Positions 56,803-64,000 of a DNA stretch of 64,000 nt are shown here, in pieces. The notes beneath the pieces are model-generated. The model was not told the DNA's origin, ran no database searches, and saw only the letters and a list, made by a program, of their open reading frames with translations. How positions within the stretch are numbered: position 1 is the first letter of the stretch; each line of letters opens with the position of its first letter. The DNA is from Methylorubrum populi (GTDB taxonomy: Bacteria; Pseudomonadota; Alphaproteobacteria; Rhizobiales; Beijerinckiaceae): NCBI RefSeq assembly GCF_002355515.1, contig NZ_AP014809.1:5542501-5606500 (forward strand), in the 5' to 3' direction. The translations under genes were made by a program, and so were the position numbers.

Positions 56803-57993
56803 ATGACCTCATACGCGCCGGCCAGCGAGCAGGAGGCGGCCGCCATCGTCGCGCAGGCTGCGGGCCGCTCGGAACCGCTGCGGCTCGTCGGCGGCGGCAC
56901 CAAGGCGACGTTCGGCCGTCCGCCCCAAGACGAGGCGACGCTCTCCGCGACCGGGCTCACCGGCATCACCCTCTACGAGCCGGCCGAGATGGTGGTCGCC
57001 GCCCGCGCCGGCACGCCGCTCGCCGAGGTGGAGGCGCTGCTGGCCGAGCGTGGGCAGATGCTGCCCTTCGAGCCGATGGATCACCGCCCGCTCCTCGGCT
57101 CGACTGGCGAGCCGACCTTCGGCGCGGTGGCGGCGGCCAACAATTCCGGGCCCCGCCGCATCAATGCGGGTGCGGCCCGCGACAGCCTGATCGGCGTGCG
57201 CTTCGTCAACGGCCGCGGCCAGCCGATCAAGTCCGGCGGACGGGTGATGAAGAACGTCACCGGTCTCGACCTCGTGAAGCTGATGGCCGGGTCGTGGGGC
57301 ACGCTCGGCCTGCTGACGGAGGTGACCTTCAAGGTGCTGCCGGTGCAGGAGCAGGTCGCGACCCTGATCCTGCCGGGCCTCGCCGACGCGGCGGCCGTCG
57401 AGGCGCTCGCCGCCGCCCTCGGCTCGCCGTTCGAGCTGACCGGCGCCGCCCATCTGCCCGGAGGTGTCGGCGGTCCCGAGCCGCGCACCTTGATGCGCGT
57501 CGAGGGCTTCGCGAAGTCGGTGAGCTACCGTCTCGGCGAGCTGCGCCGCCTCCTGCGCCGCTTCGGCGATGCACGCGTCGTCGAGGGCGAGGACAGCGCC
57601 GCGCTCTGGCGGGCCGTGCGCGACGCGACTCCGCTCGCCGAGCCGCGGGAGGCCGCGATCTGGCGCATCTCCACCGCCCCGATGCGCGGGCCGGCGGTCG
57701 CCGCGGCGATCGGGGCCGCGCGCGCCGCTCGCTGGTTCTACGATTGGGGCGGCGGCCTGATCTGGCTCGCCACCGACCCTGTCGACGATGCCGGCGCCGC
57801 GGCGATCCGAGGTGCGGTGAAGGCGGCCGGCAGCGGCCACGCGACGCTGGTGCGGGCGCCGGAGACGCTGCGGGCGGCCGTGCCCGTTTTCGATCCGCTG
57901 CCCGAGCCGCTGATGCGGATCACCGCCGGTATCAAGGCCGCGCACGATCCGGCCGGCATCTTCAACCCCGGCCGGATGTATGCGGGTGTCTGA
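56803..57993 (+). CDS. glcE: Glycolate oxidase subunit GlcE (FAD-binding)
   Basis: The 396 aa protein has a PCMH/VAO-type FAD domain (about 25-200): VGGGTKATFG, LLGSTGEPTFGAVAAANNSG, GGRVMKNVTGLDLVKLMAGS and WGTLGLLTEV. The C-terminal domain ends HDPAGIFNPGRMYAG. GlcE works with GlcD and GlcF to oxidise glycolate to glyoxylate. Neither partner gene is in this window: upstream is a flippase, and downstream is pitA on the other strand. A start at 56764 is possible; ATG 56803 is nearer the conserved part. Confidence 0.9.
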   Translation: MTSYAPASEQEAAAIVAQAAGRSEPLRLVGGGTKATFGRPPQDEATLSATGLTGITLYEPAEMVVAARAGTPLAEVEALLAERGQMLPFEPMDHRPLLGSTGEPTFGAVAAANNSGPRRINAGAARDSLIGVRFVNGRGQPIKSGGRVMKNVTGLDLVKLMAGSWGTLGLLTEVTFKVLPVQEQVATLILPGLADAAAVEALAAALGSPFELTGAAHLPGGVGGPEPRTLMRVEGFAKSVSYRLGELRRLLRRFGDARVVEGEDSAALWRAVRDATPLAEPREAAIWRISTAPMRGPAVAAAIGAARAARWFYDWGGGLIWLATDPVDDAGAAAIRGAVKAAGSGHATLVRAPETLRAAVPVFDPLPEPLMRITAGIKAAHDPAGIFNPGRMYAGV

Positions 57994-58005
57994 CCGGAGG
58001 CCGCG

Positions 58006-59649
58006 TCAGAACACGAACCGCAATCCGGCATAGAGGAGCCCGGCCAGGGCAATCGCCGCCGGCAGGGTCAAGAGCCACGCGGCGGCGAGGTTGCGCACGG
58101 TGGCCCATTGCAGGCCAGAACCGTTGGCGGCCATGGTGCCGGCGACGCCGCTCGACAGGATGTGGGTGGTCGACACGGGCAGGCCGTAGGCCTCCGCCAA
58201 GCCGATGGTGCCGGCCGCGGTGATCTCGGCGGACGCGCCCTGCGCGTAGGTCAGGTGCTTCTTGCCGATGCGGCTGCCGACGGTGACGACGATGCGCTTC
58301 CAGCCGACCATGGTGCCGAGACCGAGCGCGAGGGCGACCGACACCTTCACCCAGGTCGGGATGTAGCGGGTGCCGTCGTTCAGGCTTGCCTCGTAGGCCT
58401 TCAGCGTCTCCGCCTCGGCACCAGCGAAGAGGCCCTCGCGCTTCGTCAGGCTGTGGATGGCGTCGGAGGCAAGGTACATGTCGTTGCGCAGGTTCGGCGT
58501 CGCCTCAGCCGGGACATGACGGATCGCCCCGTACGCCTTCACCTGCGTGGCGATGTCGTTCGAAAGGGCGGCCAGGGCCGCATAGACCTCCGGATGGTCG
58601 AGGTCCTTCTTGCCCGCGGCCTCGGTGATCTGTGTGCGGGCCGCGGCCGGGCTCGGCAGCGCGGCCGTCTCCGCCCGCTTCTGGAAAACCGTCCGGGCGC
58701 GCTCGGAGAGCTGAACGAAGCCCGGCGTCGAGGCTTCCGACATCGTGCGGTTGAGCGCGTAGGCGGTGGGCGCGGCACCGATCAGGATCAGCATGATCAG
58801 GCCCATGCCCTTCTGCCCGTCATTGCCGCCATGGGCGAAGGACACGCCGCCGCAGGTCAGGATCAGCAGGGCGCGGATCCAGAGCGGGGGCGGCGCATCG
58901 GCCTCCGGCTCGCGGTAGAGGGCGCGGTTGCGGATCATGAGCCGCATCGCCAGCAGCAGCAAGCCCGCCATGACGAAGCCGACGATCGGGCTGAACAGCA
59001 GGGCGCGCAACACGCTCCACGCCTGATCCCACTGCACGCCGGACGCGTCCGAGCCCGCGGGGGCGAGGAGCTGGTTGGCGAGGCCGACGCCGAGGACCGA
59101 ACCGATCAGCGCGTGAGAGGACGAGTTCGGCAGGCCGAGCGCCCAGGTGCCCAGGTTCCAGATGATGGCCGCGATCAGGAGCGCGAAGATCATCGCGTAG
59201 CCCGCCGACGATCCGGCCTTGAGCACCAATTCGACTGGAAGCAGCGTCACCACGCTGTAGGCGACCGCGCCGGTCGAGACGACGACACCGAGGAAATTCA
59301 GGACACCCGAATAGACCACCGCGACGACGGGCGGCAGGCTGTGCGTGTAGATCACGGTCGCGACGGCATTGGCGGTGTCGTGGAATCCGTTCACGAACTC
59401 GAACGCGAGGGCGATGAGCAGGGCGAGCCCGAGCAGCACGAAGGCGCCGATGGCGAGGGGCGGCTGGCCGGCCGCCTGCATGTCGGTGATCAGGTTGAAG
59501 AGCGCGTAGCCGATGCCGCCGGCGAGCACGAGGAAGAAGAGGCCGATCCCCGCAGGGTGGGTGCGCCCGTTCAGGTTGGGGCCGCGGGCCGATGGTTCGG
59601 CGCGCGCGGGCGTCGAACCGACCCCCGTCAGGCTGAGAGCGTCCGACAT
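58006..59649 (-). CDS. pitA: Low-affinity inorganic phosphate transporter (Pit family)
   Basis: The 547 aa protein carries the two PHO-4 repeats of Pit transporters: EFVNGFHDTANAVATVIYT in the first, and AEAYGLPVSTTHILSSGVAG, with GGVSFAHGGNDGQKGMG, in the second. About 130 polar residues form a cytosolic loop between the halves. It brings metal-phosphate into the cell with protons. A Pho-box-like site lies about 160 bp upstream. The start ATG 59649 gives MSDALSLTGVG. Confidence 0.92.
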   Translation of the reverse strand: MSDALSLTGVGSTPARAEPSARGPNLNGRTHPAGIGLFFLVLAGGIGYALFNLITDMQAAGQPPLAIGAFVLLGLALLIALAFEFVNGFHDTANAVATVIYTHSLPPVVAVVYSGVLNFLGVVVSTGAVAYSVVTLLPVELVLKAGSSAGYAMIFALLIAAIIWNLGTWALGLPNSSSHALIGSVLGVGLANQLLAPAGSDASGVQWDQAWSVLRALLFSPIVGFVMAGLLLLAMRLMIRNRALYREPEADAPPPLWIRALLILTCGGVSFAHGGNDGQKGMGLIMLILIGAAPTAYALNRTMSEASTPGFVQLSERARTVFQKRAETAALPSPAAARTQITEAAGKKDLDHPEVYAALAALSNDIATQVKAYGAIRHVPAEATPNLRNDMYLASDAIHSLTKREGLFAGAEAETLKAYEASLNDGTRYIPTWVKVSVALALGLGTMVGWKRIVVTVGSRIGKKHLTYAQGASAEITAAGTIGLAEAYGLPVSTTHILSSGVAGTMAANGSGLQWATVRNLAAAWLLTLPAAIALAGLLYAGLRFVF

Positions 59650-59983
59650 GTGAACCCCGAAGAGCTGCGACCGCTGCGATCGATACGATTTGGTATCGGA
59701 ACGCGCCGGTCTCCGGTTGCGCGCCGGCCGAGGTCCGGCCCAGAACAAGGCCTGCGACTGGACCAATCCACCGCCGAGCTTACAAATGTCGCTGGAGCAC
59801 GCGGTTCCGTGAATTTTTGATGACAGGCGCGAAGAAGAGCTTGGGCTCAGATCAAATCGGCTTTTCGGTGTATTGTGCCCCTCTCGATCGGATTCAGCCT
59901 GGAAGTGAGCGGCGTCCCGTCCCGTTTGCGAAGGTGCGCGGCCGACGGAGCGCCGCCGGTCGGATCGGCGTACAAGGTCCGCC
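59650..59983. promoter_or_regulatory. Intergenic region upstream of pitA with hairpin
   Basis: No gene is seen in these 334 bp. A perfect 6 bp inverted repeat (CGATAC, 59681-59686; GTATCG, 59693-59698) lies about 32 bases before the pitA start and may lie in its leader. The Pho-box-like site is described separately. The right part likely carries the promoter of the small membrane genes. Confidence 0.5.
59809..59826 (-). promoter_or_regulatory. Possible Pho box upstream of pitA
   Basis: Read on the minus strand, the 18 bases start with a perfect CTGTCAT half-site. A four-base CAAA spacer and a weak second half AATTCAC (four of seven) follow. PhoB control of pit genes is known in rhizobia. Only one half is strong, so this is tentative. 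Confidence 0.35.
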
Positions 59984-60196
59984 ATGTTGACGCTCTCGCT
60001 CTCGCTCGCCCTGCTCGTCGTGCTGGTTCTCATCGTCGTCCGCCGGCGGCATCTCACGATCCTGATGAGCGTGGGCAGCCTGATCGCGGCGCTGCTGGCG
60101 ATGCTCTGGCTTCAGGATCTCGGACTTTTGCCCGGGTCACAGGGTCCGCTGACCCACACCAGGCCCCAGACCGTCGACGATCTGCGCGGTCGATGA
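59984..60196 (+). CDS. Small membrane protein, hypothetical
   Basis: The 70 aa product has two closely spaced hydrophobic segments (residues about 3-19 and 28-45) with an RRRH turn between them, then a short polar tail. No family is recognised. It is the first of three very small membrane-protein genes ending in glpD, with a gap of 101 bp to the next. Confidence 0.5.
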   Translation: MLTLSLSLALLVVLVLIVVRRRHLTILMSVGSLIAALLAMLWLQDLGLLPGSQGPLTHTRPQTVDDLRGR

Positions 60197-60297
60197 GGCC
60201 GCGGTGCGCGGCTCGGCCCGGGAACTCTCCCGGCCTTCGCGCGTCTGCCGCGATGATGCTGGCGTCCCGCCGAGGCCCGCCGGATTGGAGATATCCC

Positions 60298-60483
60298 TTG
60301 CGAAACCTTCTTTTGTTATTAATCATCCTCGCCGGCGGGTTCGTCCTGACCGCCATGTACGTGGCGCCGAAGCAGCCCGAGTTGCGCGGCTGGTACGAGA
60401 CCAATGCTTGCCCGCATCTCGACCAGATCAGTCCGAAAATCTGCGAACCGATCCGTGCCGCGCGGGGCACGGACGCGATCTGA
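60298..60483 (+). CDS. Small membrane-anchored protein with two Cys, hypothetical
   Basis: The 61 aa product starts at TTG 60298, seven bases after GGAG (60287-60290). It has one membrane helix (about 3-20), then a short periplasmic part with two cysteines (Cys38 and Cys49: TNACPHLDQISPKICEPIR) that could form a disulfide. No family name is known to me. The stop TGA (60481-60483) is nine bases from the TTG start of the next gene. Confidence 0.65.
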   Translation: MRNLLLLLIILAGGFVLTAMYVAPKQPELRGWYETNACPHLDQISPKICEPIRAARGTDAI

Positions 60484-60491
60484 GGCGCCGC

Positions 60492-60800
60492 TTGCGCAGG
60501 GCCTTCGATTGGTTCTTCCGCGACCGGCGCAGCGGCGCCGTCGTGATCGGTCAATGGCCGAACCTGCCGCTATGGGTCTTCGCCGCGGCATCGGCCCTGG
60601 AATGGCTGCTCGAAGCGACGATGCCCGGCCTGCCGGCCGCGATCTTCGCGGGCCTTCGCGTCGTCGCGCTGCTCAGCCTCACGATCTGGGCGCTCGATGA
60701 GATCCTCCGTGGCGTCAATCCCTGGCGGCGCTGTCTTGGGGCTGTCGTGCTGATCGGGATCATCGTCAGCCTCGGTCTCAGCGGATCGGTCCGCCTGTGA
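60492..60800 (+). CDS. Small membrane protein upstream of glpD, hypothetical
   Basis: The 102 aa product, from TTG 60492 (GAGG six bases ahead), starts LRRAFDWFFRDRRSGAVVIG and QWPNLPLWVF. It has three hydrophobic segments. The QWPNLPLW motif is distinctive. The function is unknown. Its stop is overlapped by the GTG of glpD in GTGA, so it is translationally coupled to glpD. Confidence 0.7.
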   Translation: MRRAFDWFFRDRRSGAVVIGQWPNLPLWVFAAASALEWLLEATMPGLPAAIFAGLRVVALLSLTIWALDEILRGVNPWRRCLGAVVLIGIIVSLGLSGSVRL

Positions 60801-62311
60801 GCAATCTTTTCGACCTCTTGGTCATCGGTGGCGGCATCAACGGCGTCGGCATCGCCCGCGACGCTTCGGGCCGGGGCCTGCGCGTGCTGCTGTGCGAGCG
60901 AGGCGATCTGGCCGAGCACACCTCTTCGGCCTCGACTAAGCTGATCCATGGCGGCCTGCGATACCTCGAGCAGTACGAGTTCCGGCTCGTGCGCGAGGCG
61001 CTGGCGGAGCGCGAGCGGCTGATGCGGCTCGCGCCGCACATCATCTGGCCGCTGCGCTTCGTCCTGCCGCACGATGCGGGCCTGCGCCCGGCCTGGATGC
61101 TGCGGCTGGGACTGTTCCTCTACGACCATCTCGCGCGCCTCAAGGCGCTGCCCCGCTCGGAGACGCTGCGCTTCGACCGAACCGGCGTCGGCGCACCGCT
61201 CCAGCCGCGGCTGACGCGGGGCTTCGCCTATTCCGATTGCTGGGTCGAGGACAGCCGCCTCGTCGTTCTGAACGCGCTCGATGCGGCCGAGCGCGGCGCG
61301 CGGATCCGCACCCGCACCACGGTGGAATCCGCCCGACGCGAGGGCGGCGCCTGGACCGTCACCCTCTACGATGCCGAGCGCCGGCAACGGGAGAGCGTGC
61401 GGGCCCGGATCGTCGTCAACGCGGCCGGTCCCTGGGTCGGCGAGACGCTGCTGCGCACGCTTTCCGTCGAGGCCCGCCCGAAGGTGCGCCTCATCAAGGG
61501 AAGCCACATCGTCGTGCGGCGGCTCTACGACGGGGATCAGGCCTACATCCTGCAGCAACCCGATCGGCGCATCGTCTTCGCCATCCCCTACGAGCGCGAC
61601 TTCACCCTGATCGGCACCACCGACGTCGCGCACGAGGGCGGCCCCGGTCCCGTCCAGATCTCGGGCGAGGAGACGCGCTACCTCTGCGCCTGCATCAACC
61701 GCTCGTTCCAACGGCAGATCGGTCCGGACGACGTGGTCTGGAGTTTTTCGGGGCTGCGCCCGCTCTACGACGACGCGGCCGCGAACGCTTCGACGGTCAC
61801 CCGCGACTACGTGCTGGAACTCGATCACGACGGGCCGCCGGTCCTCTCCGTGTTCGGGGGCAAGATCACGACCTACCGGCGGCTCGCCGAACATGCTCTG
61901 GATAAGTTGAAGCCCCATATTCCGGACATGAAGCCCGCTTGGACGGGCGGGGCACCCCTTCCCGGCGGCGACATGGCGAACGCCGATTTCGATCTGTTCG
62001 TGAAGACGCTTGCGGCTCGCTATCCCTTCCTGCCGGAGGCGACCGTGCGGCGCCTTGCCCGCGCCTACGGCACCCGCGCCGGCCACCTGCTCGGCGAGGC
62101 GCGCGCTCCGTCCGATCTCGGCGAAATCTTCGGGGGCGATCTCAGCGCCCGCGAGGTCGACTACCTCGTGCGACACGAGTGGGCCCGCCTGCCCGACGAC
62201 ATCCTCTGGCGCCGCTCGAAGCTCGGCCTCCACATGGATCGCGAGGGCGTCGCGCGGCTCGGGCGCTATCTCGCCGCCGTTCCGGTCGCGTCCGGCGCTC
62301 AGCGCCCGTAG
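60797..62311 (+). CDS. glpD: Glycerol-3-phosphate dehydrogenase (aerobic, FAD)
   Basis: The 504 aa flavoprotein binds FAD through DLLVIGGGINGVGIARDASG and continues STKLIHGGLRYLEQYEFRLV, NAAGPWVG and GTTDVAHEG, all GlpD family marks. It oxidises glycerol 3-phosphate to dihydroxyacetone phosphate at the inner membrane and feeds the quinone pool. The GTG start overlaps the stop of the preceding gene. No glpK, glpF or glpR lies next to it. Its 3' end overlaps the convergent cpsB-type gene by 13 bases. Confidence 0.95.
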   Translation: MSNLFDLLVIGGGINGVGIARDASGRGLRVLLCERGDLAEHTSSASTKLIHGGLRYLEQYEFRLVREALAERERLMRLAPHIIWPLRFVLPHDAGLRPAWMLRLGLFLYDHLARLKALPRSETLRFDRTGVGAPLQPRLTRGFAYSDCWVEDSRLVVLNALDAAERGARIRTRTTVESARREGGAWTVTLYDAERRQRESVRARIVVNAAGPWVGETLLRTLSVEARPKVRLIKGSHIVVRRLYDGDQAYILQQPDRRIVFAIPYERDFTLIGTTDVAHEGGPGPVQISGEETRYLCACINRSFQRQIGPDDVVWSFSGLRPLYDDAAANASTVTRDYVLELDHDGPPVLSVFGGKITTYRRLAEHALDKLKPHIPDMKPAWTGGAPLPGGDMANADFDLFVKTLAARYPFLPEATVRRLARAYGTRAGHLLGEARAPSDLGEIFGGDLSAREVDYLVRHEWARLPDDILWRRSKLGLHMDREGVARLGRYLAAVPVASGAQRP

Positions 62312-63732
62312 ACATCCTCCAAGCGGATGATGTCGTCCTCGCCGGTATAGGAGCCGACCTGCACCTCGATCAGTTCGAGCGGGATCTTTCCGGGGTTGGT
62401 CAGCCGGTGCATCGAGCCGATCGGCAGGTAGACCGCCTCGTTCTCGTGCACGAGGATGATCCGGTCGTTGAGCGTCACCTCCGCCGTGCCCTTCACCACC
62501 ACCCAGTGCTCGGCCCGGTGGAAGTGCTTCTGCAGCGAGAGCCGCCCGCCCGGCGTCACCATGATCCGCTTCACCTGGAAGCGCTCGCCGATATCGATGC
62601 GCTGATACCAGCCCCAGGGCCGGTACATCCGGCGATGGGCATCGGCCTCCGGATGCGCCTTCTCGCGCAGCACGCCGACGAGATCCTTGACCTTGCCCGA
62701 CCGCGCTTTCGAGGCGACCAGCACCGCGTCCGGGGTCGCGACCACCACGACGTCGTCGAGCCCGACGACGGTGGTGAGCCCGTCGCCCTCGCTGTGGACG
62801 AGGCTGCCCGTCGTCTCCACCAGCTCGACGCGGCCGCGCACGGCGTTGCCCTGCGCGTCGCGCTCCAGCACCTGCCAGACCGCGTCCCAGGTGCCGACAT
62901 CCGACCAAGCGAAGGAGACCGCGAGCACGCCGGCCCGGGTCGTGCGCTCCATCACCGCGTAGTCGATCGATGTCTTTGGCGCGCGCGCGAAGGCCTCGGC
63001 CTGGAGCCGCACGAAGTCGAGATCGGTCGCGGCGTTCGCGAGCGCCCCGCGGGCGGCTTCCAGCACCTCCGGCGCGTAGGCCTCCAACTCGGCGATCATG
63101 ACGTCGGCCCGGAACACGAAGTAGCCCGAGTTCCACAGGGCGCCCTCCCCGATCAGCCGCTCCGCGCCGTCCGAGTCGGGTTTTTCCACGAAGCGTTCGA
63201 CCCGGTGGAGATCGGGTGCGTCCGGGATGGCGGCGCCTCGGCGGATATAGCCGTACTCGGTCGCCGGCCGGGTCGGGGTGATGCCGAGCGTCATGATCTG
63301 GCCGAGCCGGGCGCCCAGCGCCGCCTCCTGCGCGGCGCGCGCGAAGGCGGCGGCATCCTCGATCACGTGATCGGCGGCCATCACCAGCACCACCGTCCCT
63401 GGCCCCCGGCGCGCGCCGTAAAGGGCGGCCACCGCCACGGCGGCGGCGGAGTCGCGCCGCTCGGGTTCGAGCAGGATGTCGGCACCGATCCCGCTCTGCG
63501 CGAGTTGCTCGGCGACGATGAAGCGGGATTCGGCCGAAGCGATCACGGTCGGCTTGGCGAACACGCTCCCGTCGGCGACGCGGCGGACGGTCGCCTGGAA
63601 GGTCGAGGTCGCGGGATCCACGAGCGGCGTGAACTGCTTGGGCATGCTCTCGCGCGAGGCCGGCCACAGCCGCGTGCCCGAGCCGCCGCACAGGATCACG
63701 GGCAGGATCTTTTCCCGGTCCGCCTCGGCCAT
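62299..63732 (-). CDS. Mannose-1-phosphate guanylyltransferase / mannose-6-phosphate isomerase
   Basis: The 477 aa bifunctional enzyme (AlgA/ManC/CpsB type) has the nucleotidyltransferase signature LCGGSGTRLWPASRESMPKQ and FVEKPDSDGAERLI. A C-terminal cupin isomerase domain follows (RPWGWYQRIDIGERFQVKRI, then SLQKHFHRAEHWVVVKGTAE, with metal His). It makes GDP-mannose for exopolysaccharide or lipopolysaccharide. The start MAEADREKILP was chosen over an upstream frame to 63888. It lies near the right edge, next to a gene that continues outside. Confidence 0.93.
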   Translation of the reverse strand: MAEADREKILPVILCGGSGTRLWPASRESMPKQFTPLVDPATSTFQATVRRVADGSVFAKPTVIASAESRFIVAEQLAQSGIGADILLEPERRDSAAAVAVAALYGARRGPGTVVLVMAADHVIEDAAAFARAAQEAALGARLGQIMTLGITPTRPATEYGYIRRGAAIPDAPDLHRVERFVEKPDSDGAERLIGEGALWNSGYFVFRADVMIAELEAYAPEVLEAARGALANAATDLDFVRLQAEAFARAPKTSIDYAVMERTTRAGVLAVSFAWSDVGTWDAVWQVLERDAQGNAVRGRVELVETTGSLVHSEGDGLTTVVGLDDVVVVATPDAVLVASKARSGKVKDLVGVLREKAHPEADAHRRMYRPWGWYQRIDIGERFQVKRIMVTPGGRLSLQKHFHRAEHWVVVKGTAEVTLNDRIILVHENEAVYLPIGSMHRLTNPGKIPLELIEVQVGSYTGEDDIIRLEDVYGR

Positions 63733-63873
63733 CGCCCAACACCTTCGAAGAACGGGAGCGCTGCCGAGAGCCAAGCGGACGGCGGGCGCGAACATGCCCT
63801 GCCGTTTTAGCCGATCCACCGAGGCGGCACCACACGAGGTGCGGCGCCGCCTGGAATTCAGGTAAATTCGAAC

Positions 63874-63898
63874 GAAAGGCGGGGGCATCGTCCCCGCC
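63874..63898 (-). terminator. Rho-independent terminator of the edge gene
   Basis: A 7 bp stem (GGCGGGG / CCCCGCC) with a seven-base loop lies 18 bases past the stop of the right-edge gene. On the minus strand it is followed by TTTCGTTCG. Confidence 0.8.
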
Positions 63899-63915
63899 GG
63901 TCGAGGTGAGGTCGG

Positions 63916-64000
63916 TTACTCCGCCGCCTGACGCTCGCCGTAGCCGAGGCGATCGTTGAGTTCGCCTAGCAGCTTCACCGCCGCCTCCGCGATCACCGTG
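63916..64000 (-). CDS. Unidentified gene, 3' end only
   Basis: Only the last 27 codons are in the window (TVIAEAAVKLLGELNDRLGY, then GERQAAE and the stop TAA). The helical sequence does not let me name the protein. Its reading frame, codon use and terminator indicate a real gene that extends past the right edge. Confidence 0.6.
   Translation of the reverse strand, partial: TVIAEAAVKLLGELNDRLGYGERQAAE

Overview
This 64 kb window comes from a high-GC alphaproteobacterial chromosome, most likely a Methylobacterium/Methylorubrum-type member of the Hyphomicrobiales. That placement rests on a MucR/Ros regulator, DUF2865 and DUF3280-type secreted proteins, a ruvB/ybgC/tolQRAB neighbourhood, a CIRCE-controlled groESL operon and strongly GC-biased third codon positions. 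It is inferred from gene content, not from an alignment. I found no rRNA, tRNA, CRISPR array, insertion sequence or intact prophage. Most of the window is ordinary chromosomal core with small accessory patches.

Layout, left half. Positions 1-4661 hold a partial nitronate monooxygenase and an Atm1-type ABC exporter / psd / pssA phospholipid cluster. Next come a LysM/Ig-like envelope protein, a LOG-family hydrolase overlapping a methyltransferase-like gene, cysS, and small secreted proteins (including CreA and DUF2865). These are followed by a large Arg/Pro-rich OmpA-family protein, an MFS exporter, a VOC/methyltransferase pair and gltX. Positions 18331-22071 carry a tightly coupled DUF4345 / FUSC / DUF1656 / HlyD efflux operon. 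After that is a glutathione transferase gene broken by an in-frame TGA, a DUF3280-like protein and a 751 bp gene-poor stretch.

Middle. Positions 25014-34335 are a rearranged ruvB-ybgC-tolQRAB region on the minus strand. A metallophosphoesterase and a DUF4142 gene lie between ruvB and ybgC. An oppositely oriented soluble PAS chemoreceptor lies between ybgC and tolQ. No pal follows tolB. Then come an L,D-transpeptidase, dps with a clear terminator, a fused ADP-forming acyl-CoA synthetase/GNAT protein, a class II aldolase, an AT-rich leader and MucR-type regulator, a membrane-anchored Mrr-type nuclease, a PepSY protein and PBP1a.

Right half. A membrane-bound class III cyclase is preceded by a short coupled ORF. 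Next are a MAPEG protein, a ParA-type ATPase overlapping a basic-tailed partner gene, groESL with promoter and CIRCE, a CorA transporter, MarC, a flippase, a stand-alone glcE and pitA. Three very small membrane-protein genes run into glpD. The window closes with a mannose-1-phosphate guanylyltransferase/isomerase and the 3' end of an unidentified gene.

Envelope functions dominate: Tol, PBP1a, L,D-transpeptidase, LysM and OmpA proteins, phospholipid synthesis, and polysaccharide precursor and flippase. The strongest candidates for something undescribed are the ParA/basic-partner pair, the small-membrane-protein cluster before glpD, and the membrane-tethered Mrr protein.
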